Source: Bacteroidota bacterium (GTDB lineage: Bacteria > Bacteroidota > Bacteroidia > Palsa-965). Taken from it: a DNA stretch of 64,000 nucleotides. This document shows, one piece after another, positions 42,031 through 50,167 of the stretch. The translations under genes and the position numbers were made by a program. Position 1 is the first letter of the stretch. Each line of letters starts with the position of its first letter. The notes under the pieces are model-generated. The model searched no databases and had not been told where the DNA came from. It saw nothing but the letters and a program-made list of their open reading frames with translations. Where the stretch lies: the NCBI GenBank assembly GCA_016194975.1, contig JACQAM010000012.1:62001-126000 (forward strand), written 5' to 3'.

Positions 42031-44664
42031 GTGAAGCAATATAAATTCAAAGACCTCCGCACTTTCTCCTCCGATGAATGGATGGCGAATTCCACGAAAA
42101 AGTACCGTCGGATATTCGATAAAGCGGAAACTACTTACGTGCGCTGTGAACTCTCGTTCTACAATAAATTATTCGATGAAGAGGACTGGAGCTGCACGGT
42201 CGTTCTTAAATGTTTCGATGTGACAGGCGGACAAAAAAAAGAACTCTGTTCGCTCGATACGAAACGTGATGTGAAAAAAGATGAGAACATCGTGTACATG
42301 CGCGATGGCTGGGGCAATGCAACAGAAGGCGCATACTGGAGAAAAGGCGAATTTGTGTGGGAAGCATACATCGAAAACGAATTAGTGGGCGCTGCAAAGT
42401 TTGTGATCAATGATGTGGCAAAGGTTGTGTTGGGAAACAACCCATACTTCGATGTCGAGTATATAAAATTATATACCGGCGACAAGAACGCGTGGGAGAT
42501 CAAGGACAGGAAATACCTGGTAAAAATAAATCGCAACACCACTCCGAATGTGTGGGTTGAATTTAAAATGAAAAATAAAGTGAATGTGGACTGGCAGTAC
42601 GAGATATTCTTCAATTTTCTCGATGATGCGTACCAGTTGAAAGGGCAGGTGATGAGCGAAGGAAAAATTGAAGCCGCCAAACTCGATTACACATATAACA
42701 TCAATGTAGGATGGGGACACGAGAAACCAGGAGAATGGAAAGACGATAAGTATGAAGTAGAAGTTGTGTTCATGGATACGCTCATCGCTATGGTGAGTTT
42801 CGAATGCGGTGATGCAGATGAAGAAGGAATTCCGCAACTCATTCTCGGTGGAACGCGTCTCGAAGTTGCAGCAGGCGAACAGAACACGCAGAATAAAACA
42901 AGCGAGCAGAAAGTGGAAGATGAATCCATGGAACAACTGCTTGCGAAACTGGATTCACTCACCGGTTTGACCGAAGTGAAAAAAGCAATTCGCGATCACA
43001 TCAGTTATCTCAACTTCATCAAACTCCGCCAGGAAAAAGGTTTTGAAGAAAGCGGAAAATTAAGTTTGCATTCTGTTTTTACCGGGAATCCCGGTACGGG
43101 AAAAACAACAGTGGTGAACATGCTCGGAAAAATTTATAAGAAAATGGGATTGCTCACTAAAGGCCATGTGCAGGAAGTGGATCGCGCCGATCTCGTGGGT
43201 GAATACATCGGGCAAACCGCCCCTAAAGTGCGTAAAGCAATAGAGCAGGCGAGAGGAGGAATTCTTTTTATTGATGAAGCGTACTCACTCGCGCGCCAGG
43301 GCGATGATGCAAAAGATTTCGGAAAAGAAGTAATTGAAATTCTCTTGAAAGAAATGTCGGATGGAAAAGGAGACATCGCCATCATGGCGGCCGGCTACCC
43401 GAAAGAAATGGATGTGTTCATCGATTCTAATCCGGGTTTGAAATCTCGCTTTTCTCATTACTATAATTTCGAAGATTACCTACCGGAAGAATTGATCGAG
43501 ATCGCATTGCAGTCGGCAGAAAAAAAAGGAGTTACTCTTACTGATGAAGCGAAAAAATTTCTCGAAGAACAATTCGTGGAATTGTACCGCACGCGCGACA
43601 ACGCTTTCGGAAATGCGAGAATGGCGATCGGCGTTATCGAAGAATCGAAAATGGATATGGGTTTGCGATTGATGCAGGCCGGCGATCTTTCTCAATTGAG
43701 CAAAGAACAATTATCCATGATCGAACTTTCCGATGTGGAAAAAGCTTTCGGCGGGCGCACACGCAAGCGCGCCGATATCGGCATCAATGAAAAATTATTG
43801 CGTGAGTCACTTGAGGAATTGAATGCACTCGTGGGAATGGAAAATATAAAAACGGAAATAAATGAACTGGTGAAACTCGTTCGTTTTTACCGCGAGACCG
43901 GAAAAGATGTGATGAATCGTTTTTCACTGCACGCAGTTTTCACCGGAAATCCGGGAACAGGAAAAACTACACTCGCACGCATCATTGCAAAACTTTATAA
44001 AGGACTCGGACTTCTTGAGAAAGGACATCTCGTGGAAACAGATCGCCAGGGATTGGTTGCCGGCTACATCGGGCAAACGGCGATCAAAACGCAGGAACGT
44101 GTGGATGCTGCAATCGGCGGTGTGCTTTTCATTGACGAAGCGTATGCATTGGGCGAAGGCGGATCGGGAGATTTCGGAAAAGAAGCAGTGGAAGTTGTTT
44201 TAAAAAGAATGGAAGATCAGCGCGGACAATTTGCAGTGATCGTTGCCGGTTACCCGGAGAACATGTACAAATTCATGGAAACGAATCCCGGTTTGAGATC
44301 GCGCTTCGATCGCACTTACGAATTCAAGGATTATTCGCCCGAAGAATTGTATGTGATCTCGAAATCTTTATTGGCACAGGAAAAACTGCAGGCCACTCCC
44401 GAAGCGGACGATCATCTGAAAAAATATTTCGAATTGCTCTATACCAAACGCGATAAATTTTTCGGCAATGCACGCACCATTCGCCAGGTGATAGGCGAGG
44501 CGGTGAAGAATCAGCATTTGAGAATGGCTTCCATGGATGCGAGTGCGCGCACGCCCGTTACGCTCGGTACGCTCACGATAGACGATGTGAAAGAATTTGA
44601 ATTGAAAGACGATGGAGGCGGAAGGCCGCAACTCGGATTCCGTTTCGGAACGGCAGGCGCGTGA
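42031..44664 (+). CDS. Double CbxX/SpoVK-type AAA+ ATPase with a duplicated N-terminal beta domain
   Basis: 877 residues from a GTG start. Residues 35-128 and 174-263 look like two copies of one beta-rich domain, each ending with a GWG ... W-(R/K)-x-x-x-(F/Y)-x-(W/V)-E-(A/V) ... pattern (RDGWGNATEGAYWRKGEFVW; NVGWGHEKPGEWKDDKYEVE). Then come two CbbX-like AAA+ modules: Walker A GNPGTGKT at 352-359 and 639-646, Walker B ILFIDEA at 411-417 and VLFIDEA at 698-704, SRF arginine-finger segments at 472 and 757, and pore-like YIGQTA loops at 393 and 679. Both sites look active. CbbX proteins remodel Rubisco; EccA serves type VII secretion; this one has no such neighbour. A protein-remodelling role is inferred; the target is unknown. 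Confidence 0.85.
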   Translation: MKQYKFKDLRTFSSDEWMANSTKKYRRIFDKAETTYVRCELSFYNKLFDEEDWSCTVVLKCFDVTGGQKKELCSLDTKRDVKKDENIVYMRDGWGNATEGAYWRKGEFVWEAYIENELVGAAKFVINDVAKVVLGNNPYFDVEYIKLYTGDKNAWEIKDRKYLVKINRNTTPNVWVEFKMKNKVNVDWQYEIFFNFLDDAYQLKGQVMSEGKIEAAKLDYTYNINVGWGHEKPGEWKDDKYEVEVVFMDTLIAMVSFECGDADEEGIPQLILGGTRLEVAAGEQNTQNKTSEQKVEDESMEQLLAKLDSLTGLTEVKKAIRDHISYLNFIKLRQEKGFEESGKLSLHSVFTGNPGTGKTTVVNMLGKIYKKMGLLTKGHVQEVDRADLVGEYIGQTAPKVRKAIEQARGGILFIDEAYSLARQGDDAKDFGKEVIEILLKEMSDGKGDIAIMAAGYPKEMDVFIDSNPGLKSRFSHYYNFEDYLPEELIEIALQSAEKKGVTLTDEAKKFLEEQFVELYRTRDNAFGNARMAIGVIEESKMDMGLRLMQAGDLSQLSKEQLSMIELSDVEKAFGGRTRKRADIGINEKLLRESLEELNALVGMENIKTEINELVKLVRFYRETGKDVMNRFSLHAVFTGNPGTGKTTLARIIAKLYKGLGLLEKGHLVETDRQGLVAGYIGQTAIKTQERVDAAIGGVLFIDEAYALGEGGSGDFGKEAVEVVLKRMEDQRGQFAVIVAGYPENMYKFMETNPGLRSRFDRTYEFKDYSPEELYVISKSLLAQEKLQATPEADDHLKKYFELLYTKRDKFFGNARTIRQVIGEAVKNQHLRMASMDASARTPVTLGTLTIDDVKEFELKDDGGGRPQLGFRFGTAGA

Positions 44665-44684
44665 TGTTTTTTCGGACATAAATT

Positions 44685-44712
44685 TTGTAGTTGTATTATA
44701 TCACAACCACAA
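44685..44712. terminator. Possible bidirectional terminator between convergent genes
   Basis: TTGTAGTTGT (44685-44694) and ACAACCACAA (44703-44712) are inverted with one mismatch around an AT-rich 8-base loop, midway between the stops of the AAA ATPase and the MORN/TonB gene. The stem is AT-rich and T-runs are weak, so the call is tentative. Confidence 0.35.
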
Positions 44713-44730
44713 TATTCTCTCCTGGCTCAA

Positions 44731-46476
44731 TCACTGCATCACGAATCTCAGCGGTTGTATCATTTGAACCCGCACCGCTCTTCCGTTCATTTTTCCCGGC
44801 TCCCATTTTGGCATCAATGAAAATACGCGCATCGCTTCTTTGTCGAACCCGGAAGTGCCGCTGCTTTTTTTGATAGCTACATTCGAAACACTTCCGTCTT
44901 TTTCGATCACAAATCCAACGTAAACAGTTCCCATTTTTCCGCTTTCTTTTTCTATTTCGGGATACTTGACGGTCCTTGAGAGATAGTGCTGCAATGAATC
45001 CTCTCCGCCGGGAAATTCTGGCATCTGTTCTGCGAATGAGAAAATTTCTTCCTGGTTATTTATTGTCTCTACCGGGACATCAACATTACCATCGGATATT
45101 TCTGCTGTACGGGTCACATCATCAAGTTCTTTTATCGTAAAATCTTTTTGCGGAGTGGAAGTAAAAATAATTCCGTAGCTGTTAGTTGCGTTCGAGTGAC
45201 AGAGATTGAAATTCAGCGGCAGATATTTTTTTACCTGGTCAATGTATGCAGCGTTAGCCGGATCTATTTTCGTGCCGGCATCACTCAGCACAACAAATGC
45301 TGAAGACGGATTGTTTCCATTGCAAGTTGCCTGCAGCACTTTTATTCCGGATTTATTGTAAATGGTAAAAGTTCCCATCGCTACGCCATCCACGTAATCA
45401 ATATCACTTTTCATTTTTCCATTCGGGTAATAAAAAATTTCTTCTCCTTCTTTCCGGTCACTGCGGTCGGTATTCCATTTATGAATAATGTGCCCCACAG
45501 AATCTTTCTGCATGCAAAGTAGTAGTTGTGTGTTGGTGGATGAACGCGCACATTTCTCTTTCAGTTTTCCATCCGGGTAATAAGCGTAACTCGAATCAAG
45601 AATTCCATACGTCCACCACGATCTGCTTTTCGACGGATAAAAATGTTCTTCTTTTCCATTCTTGTGCCCGGCGGAATAATTGATCACTGCAGAGATATTT
45701 TTTCCGTTGTAATAAGTCGTCGTTCCGTCGAGCAAGCCATTCGAATAATTCTCGGTGTAAAGCAAATTCCCGTCTACGTCCCACCGGGCAAGAGCTCCGT
45801 CATTCTTCCCGTTCTTGAAATTTTGTTCTGCTATTTTTTTCCCGTGCAGGTATTCCGTTTTCTTCCCGTTCAGTTTTCCTGCAGAATAAAAAGCATCAGA
45901 AGACGCCGCGGTGTCATTGAGATTCTGAATATCTCCCGTGTCATAAATTTTTTCTTCTCCGTCTTTCATCCCATTCTTGTAATTCGTCACCGAACAAACG
46001 TTGCCGTCTTTTGTATAGTAAGTCCGCACATCAGTTCCGTCACTTCTCACGAGGATGTAAGATTGTATTCTTTCGTTCTCGAAAAATTCTTCTTCCACAC
46101 CAACTGGTTTTCCATTCGCATCGTAATGTGCAATGCTCTGTTTCTTCCCGTCATCATAATAACCGATCCATTCACCGGTCATTTTTCCATTCGCGTACGT
46201 TCCGGTTGTTTTCACCTGCTTCGTGTCGTTGTAATATTCCACGTAGGCACCGTTCAGAATTCCTGCTGAGAAATTTTCTGTTAGCAGTAAAGATTCGCTC
46301 GTGGAGTAACAATTCCATTCCCCGTCGCGGTAATGTTCTTTCACATCGCCGGTTTCTCTCACATTCTTGCTGTTGCCATAATAAATATTCACTCTTCCGT
46401 TTTTCTTATCCATGTATTCCTGTGCATGAACAGTGAAGAGGCAGAACGAAAATGAAAAAAGAAAAATGAATTTCAT
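44731..46476 (-). CDS. YwqK/MORN-repeat protein with C-terminal TonB domain
   Basis: 581 residues from ATG 46476 (MKFIFLFSFSFCLFTVHAQ, signal peptide). Residues 20-400 are about a dozen MORN/YwqK-like repeats of the form YxNGKxxGxxxxYxxxGK (TTGTYANGKMTGEWIGYYDD, NFKNGKNDGALARWDVDG, NYSNGLLDGTTTYYNGK). The last 100 residues are a TonB C-terminal domain: MPEFPGGEDSLQHYLSR, KYPEIEKESGKMGTVYVGFVIEKDG and DKEAMRVFSLMPKWEPGKMNG. The TonB domain lacks its own membrane anchor and proline linker, so the protein is exported, with the TonB-fold part likely binding in the periplasm or outer membrane. Function unknown. Confidence 0.85.
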   Translation of the reverse strand: MKFIFLFSFSFCLFTVHAQEYMDKKNGRVNIYYGNSKNVRETGDVKEHYRDGEWNCYSTSESLLLTENFSAGILNGAYVEYYNDTKQVKTTGTYANGKMTGEWIGYYDDGKKQSIAHYDANGKPVGVEEEFFENERIQSYILVRSDGTDVRTYYTKDGNVCSVTNYKNGMKDGEEKIYDTGDIQNLNDTAASSDAFYSAGKLNGKKTEYLHGKKIAEQNFKNGKNDGALARWDVDGNLLYTENYSNGLLDGTTTYYNGKNISAVINYSAGHKNGKEEHFYPSKSRSWWTYGILDSSYAYYPDGKLKEKCARSSTNTQLLLCMQKDSVGHIIHKWNTDRSDRKEGEEIFYYPNGKMKSDIDYVDGVAMGTFTIYNKSGIKVLQATCNGNNPSSAFVVLSDAGTKIDPANAAYIDQVKKYLPLNFNLCHSNATNSYGIIFTSTPQKDFTIKELDDVTRTAEISDGNVDVPVETINNQEEIFSFAEQMPEFPGGEDSLQHYLSRTVKYPEIEKESGKMGTVYVGFVIEKDGSVSNVAIKKSSGTSGFDKEAMRVFSLMPKWEPGKMNGRAVRVQMIQPLRFVMQ

Positions 46477-46818
46477 AAGTAGGAGTTTGATCCGGAACAA
46501 AGTTAGAAAACTACTGTTACTGTTTCGGTAATGCAAATAAACAGCCGATGTTCTGATCCTGAAAAATAATTTTAAAGAAAACAGTAATTGGCCGTTTATG
46601 CGGGGTCAATGGTCAGGGGCCATTTGGCAATGGTCATTTGTGATAATATTTTATCAAACCTCTAATGACAATTGGCCAATGACTTCCCCTTTTTTGAGGA
46701 TGACCGGTCTTATTTCCATTTGAGCATGGTGAAAAATAGCTGCCGAATTGATGCACAATAATTTTCAGAAATAACAACAATGCCGGCGCACATGTTACCT
46801 TTGTCAGTTATTTTTCCA
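46477..46818. other. 342-bp intergenic region with inverted words and a divergent promoter area
   Basis: No gene seen. 46610-46680 holds repeated words 'caatggtca' and 'catttggc' in one direction, then 'taatgaca' and 'ttggccaatgac' in the other, around a small perfect hairpin TGATAA-TATT-TTATCA (46641-46656). Near the right end TACCTTTG (46796-46803) is a good Bacteroidota -7 element for the DUF5916 gene that starts at 46819. Confidence 0.5.
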
Positions 46819-49257
46819 ATGAAAAAAGTTGTTCCGATAATTATTTTTCTGTGCATAAGCGTACTCGCGCACGCGCAGGAAAATATTTGCCGGAGCATGA
46901 ATGCACTTCGTGTTACAACGGCTCCCGTTATCGACGGAGTTCCGGATGATTCCTGCTGGAAAAATGCAGAGATCGCTGCTGACTTTGTTCAGTTTCAACC
47001 TCACCCCGATACTTCTTCGCGCGAAAAAACAGAAGTGAAGATCGTTTACAACAATGACGGAATTTATGTGCTTGCGCGCATGTACGATCATTCGCCCGAC
47101 AGTATTCTCCATCAGCTTGGGCCGCGGGATGAATTTCAGAATAATGCAGATGCGTTTGCAATTTTTCTTGACACTTACCACGATGGAAGAAATGCATTTT
47201 TTTTCGGTGTGACTGCTGCCGGTGTGCAAACCGATGCGCGTTACACCGTTGATAAAGGAGATCTGAGTTTGAATGCGGTGTGGTACAGTAAAGCGGTGAT
47301 CAATAAAGAAGGATGGTGTGTGGAAATGAAAATTCCTTTTCAGGCCATTCGTTTTCCGAATAAGGAGGTGCAGGAATGGGGATTGAATTTCGAACGCGTC
47401 ATTCGGCGTTATCGTGAAATTTCTTACTGGAATCGTGTCGATCCGAATACGCTGGGCGTTATCAACCAGTGCGGCGTTTTGAAAGGGCTGGAAAATATTA
47501 TTTCTCCCGTTCGCCTTGCTTTGCTTCCTTACGTTTCGGGTTACGTTGAAAATTATAACGGGAGCACCGGTTTTTCTGCCAATGGAGGAATGGATATTAA
47601 ATATGGGATTAACGAAAGTTTTACGCTCGACATGACGCTCATTCCCGATTTCGGACAAACGCTGAGCGATAATCTTGTGCTGAATCTTTCTCCGGTGGAA
47701 GTGAAATTCGATGAGCGCAGATATTTTTTTACGGAAGGGACAGAACTCTTCAATAAGAACGATCTTTTTTATTCGAGAAGAATAGGAGGGAAGCCGGTGA
47801 ATTACAATTCTGTTTCTTCTCAATTGGATTCGAATGAAGTGATCAGCGATAATCCTTCCGATACACGCTTGTACAATGCGGTGAAAATTTCCGGCCGCAC
47901 TCCATCGAAACTCGGCGTTGGATTTTTAAATGCGATCTCTGCACCTTCGTTCGCAACCGTGACCGATACTCTTGAACATACTTCACGCAGAATTGAAACG
48001 AATCCGCTCACGAATTATAATGTGCTGGTCATTGATAAAATTCTGAAGAACAATTCCTATATCGGTTTTCTCAACACGGGCGTGCTGCGCGAAGGTAACG
48101 CGCGCGATGCGGATGTGAGCAGCGTGCAGTTCCGCGCGGGCGACAAAAAAAATAAATATGCGATAGAAGGTTTTGGTGACATGAGCAATATTTTTATTTC
48201 CGGAAATTCTGCCAGCACCGGTTATCGTTACAACATCACGGCCGGAAAAGTTTCCGGAAAATATACAGCAATGGCGCGTTACAAAGTAGTATCCGATAAA
48301 TTCGATCCGAATGATCTGGGTTACCTTGATCGTAACAACGTGGTTGATTACGGAATTTCGCAGTCGTATAATATTTTCAAACCATTCGGGCATTTTATTT
48401 TCATGCTGAATAATGTGGATCTTGATCTCGGCAGTCTATTCATTCCGCGCCATTATACTTTTTTTACTATAACCGGAAAACACATTTTTACTTTCCGGAA
48501 TTGGTTTACATGCGGTGTGAACTGGCTGGCTGATCCAATAATTTCCTACGATTATTTTGAAACGCGTGTGCCGGGACGTTATCTCATTTATCCGAAAAAT
48601 TATCAGCTCGGTGGATTTATCTCTTCCGATTACCGGAAAAAATTTGCGCTTGATGGCGGTATCAATTACCGCATATTTTTAGAACGGAATCGCACGATCT
48701 TCAATTACAATCTTGCGCCACGCTGGAGAGTGAACGATAAATTATTCATTGTTTACAAGTGGGAACAGGAACTGAAGCATGACAACGTTGGTTACGTGGC
48801 TTATCGTAACGATTCACTTTTTTTCGGTGTGCGCGATCTGAACACGATAACGAACACGGTGACGCTGAATTATATTTTCACCAATAAAATGGGACTGACC
48901 TTGCGTGTGCGTCATTATTGGTCGCAGGCCGATTACAAATCTTATTTTTTACTGAACGATGCGGGAAAAGTGGAAGACGCTTATTACAATGGAAATTCCG
49001 ATGTAAGTTTCAATGCATTCAACATCGACATGATCTTTACGTGGCAATTTCTTCCCGGTAGCGAGGTAAGCGTGGTGTGGAAGAATGCGATACTTACACA
49101 GGATAATTTACTAAAGGCAAATTATATTGAGGACTCAAAATATATTTTCAATTCGCCGCAGAATAATTCTTTCTCGGCAAAAGTGATCTGGTACATTGAT
49201 GCCGGAAAGTGGTTTGCAAAAGATTCTTCTTTCCGGAGAAGAGATCAGAAATTTTGA
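46819..49257 (+). CDS. DUF5916 protein with N-terminal CBM9-like domain
   Basis: 812 residues from ATG 46819 (MKKVVPIIIFLCISVLAHAQ, signal peptide); an earlier ATG at 46780 precedes the -7 box. Residues about 30-200 are a carbohydrate-binding family 9-like domain: APVIDGVPDDSCWKNAEIAADFVQFQP, then KIVYNNDGIYVLARMYD, then FAIFLDTYHDGRNAFFFGV. The remainder is the DUF5916 beta-barrel-like domain (SPVEVKFDERRYFFTEG, LFYSRRIGG, YAIEGFGDMSNIF), with many alternating strands to the C-terminus. Widespread in Bacteroidota, probably outer-membrane; ligand unknown. A 339-codon frame on the opposite strand is a shadow. Confidence 0.88.
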   Translation: MKKVVPIIIFLCISVLAHAQENICRSMNALRVTTAPVIDGVPDDSCWKNAEIAADFVQFQPHPDTSSREKTEVKIVYNNDGIYVLARMYDHSPDSILHQLGPRDEFQNNADAFAIFLDTYHDGRNAFFFGVTAAGVQTDARYTVDKGDLSLNAVWYSKAVINKEGWCVEMKIPFQAIRFPNKEVQEWGLNFERVIRRYREISYWNRVDPNTLGVINQCGVLKGLENIISPVRLALLPYVSGYVENYNGSTGFSANGGMDIKYGINESFTLDMTLIPDFGQTLSDNLVLNLSPVEVKFDERRYFFTEGTELFNKNDLFYSRRIGGKPVNYNSVSSQLDSNEVISDNPSDTRLYNAVKISGRTPSKLGVGFLNAISAPSFATVTDTLEHTSRRIETNPLTNYNVLVIDKILKNNSYIGFLNTGVLREGNARDADVSSVQFRAGDKKNKYAIEGFGDMSNIFISGNSASTGYRYNITAGKVSGKYTAMARYKVVSDKFDPNDLGYLDRNNVVDYGISQSYNIFKPFGHFIFMLNNVDLDLGSLFIPRHYTFFTITGKHIFTFRNWFTCGVNWLADPIISYDYFETRVPGRYLIYPKNYQLGGFISSDYRKKFALDGGINYRIFLERNRTIFNYNLAPRWRVNDKLFIVYKWEQELKHDNVGYVAYRNDSLFFGVRDLNTITNTVTLNYIFTNKMGLTLRVRHYWSQADYKSYFLLNDAGKVEDAYYNGNSDVSFNAFNIDMIFTWQFLPGSEVSVVWKNAILTQDNLLKANYIEDSKYIFNSPQNNSFSAKVIWYIDAGKWFAKDSSFRRRDQKF

Positions 49258-49313
49258 TTTAGGGGGGAAAGTTGTAAATTAGATTCTGAAATTGTTTATC
49301 AAAAACCCTCCTC

Positions 49314-50141
49314 ATGAAAAAAATATTATCAATTCTCCTGATGCTTGTCGCGGCAAAATTGTGTGCGCAGGATACGATCGTGAAAAAAAACGGAGATAGG
49401 ATCAATGCAAATATTATTGAGGTGAGCGAGACCGCTGTGAAATATTACAGAACGGGAATGCCCGATAGCCCGGTTTTCATTCTTAAAACAGCGGAGATAT
49501 CGAGGATTATTTACCGGAATGGAGATGTAGAGAATCTCGACAATGCTACTATCGGAAATTCGACGGAATTCAACGGGATTAAACACCGGAATAATGCGTC
49601 GTTCAATGCGCTTGATCTGACCCTCGGAATTATTACTTTCAATTATGAATTCAATATCATTCGGGATAAGTTCTCCGTTATGATCCCGCTTTCGAGTGGT
49701 ATATATACGATTACGCAGCAGATTCCAGAAAATAAAGATTATGAACTTTATTATAACAAGCATAAAAGTTTTTCTACCGGGTTAAATTTTCTTTTTTATC
49801 CTTATGGTCAGAACAGGATATTCAATTATTACTGCGGATTATCTGTTCAGTATGGAGGAGTGCTTTACCACGAAGCGGTTTATTCAGGTGGAGGTTACTA
49901 TAATTACAACTATTATTTTGTGAATTACGTGAATTACGAAGAGTATTTCTTAGAATCTGGCCTTGTAAACGGGGTTCTTATCAATATAAACGAGCGTATG
50001 TGTTTTTCCACGTCAGTTACTTTCGGAATAAAATATATTACTGATGAAAAAAGTACTGACTACTCTATGGTACAAGCAGGAATAAATATCGGTTATCGTC
50101 TTGGTAAATCTCCTTATCATTCACAACCGGAGAAAAACTAA
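49314..50141 (+). CDS. Putative outer-membrane protein of unknown function
   Basis: 275 residues with a signal peptide (residues 1-18, cleavage after LCA). The mature start, DTIVKKNGDRINANIIEVSE, followed by VKYYR and ISRIIYRNGDVE, is a recurrent Bacteroidota N-terminal motif of small exported proteins that precedes a beta-barrel. The C-terminal two thirds show alternating hydrophobic strands (YNYNYYFVNYVNYEEYFLES, YSMVQAGINIGYRLG). No named family beyond this motif. It lies 56 bp after the DUF5916 gene in the same direction, possibly one transcript. Confidence 0.7.
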   Translation: MKKILSILLMLVAAKLCAQDTIVKKNGDRINANIIEVSETAVKYYRTGMPDSPVFILKTAEISRIIYRNGDVENLDNATIGNSTEFNGIKHRNNASFNALDLTLGIITFNYEFNIIRDKFSVMIPLSSGIYTITQQIPENKDYELYYNKHKSFSTGLNFLFYPYGQNRIFNYYCGLSVQYGGVLYHEAVYSGGGYYNYNYYFVNYVNYEEYFLESGLVNGVLININERMCFSTSVTFGIKYITDEKSTDYSMVQAGINIGYRLGKSPYHSQPEKN

Positions 50142-50167
50142 TTATTACCAGGGCTGAACAAGAGAGT

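Noticed and set aside
46804-47823. 339-codon open frame on the minus strand opposite the DUF5916 gene
   Set aside because: It lies wholly inside a well-supported gene, has no signal, domain or conserved motif, and its residues reflect the complement of the real gene.
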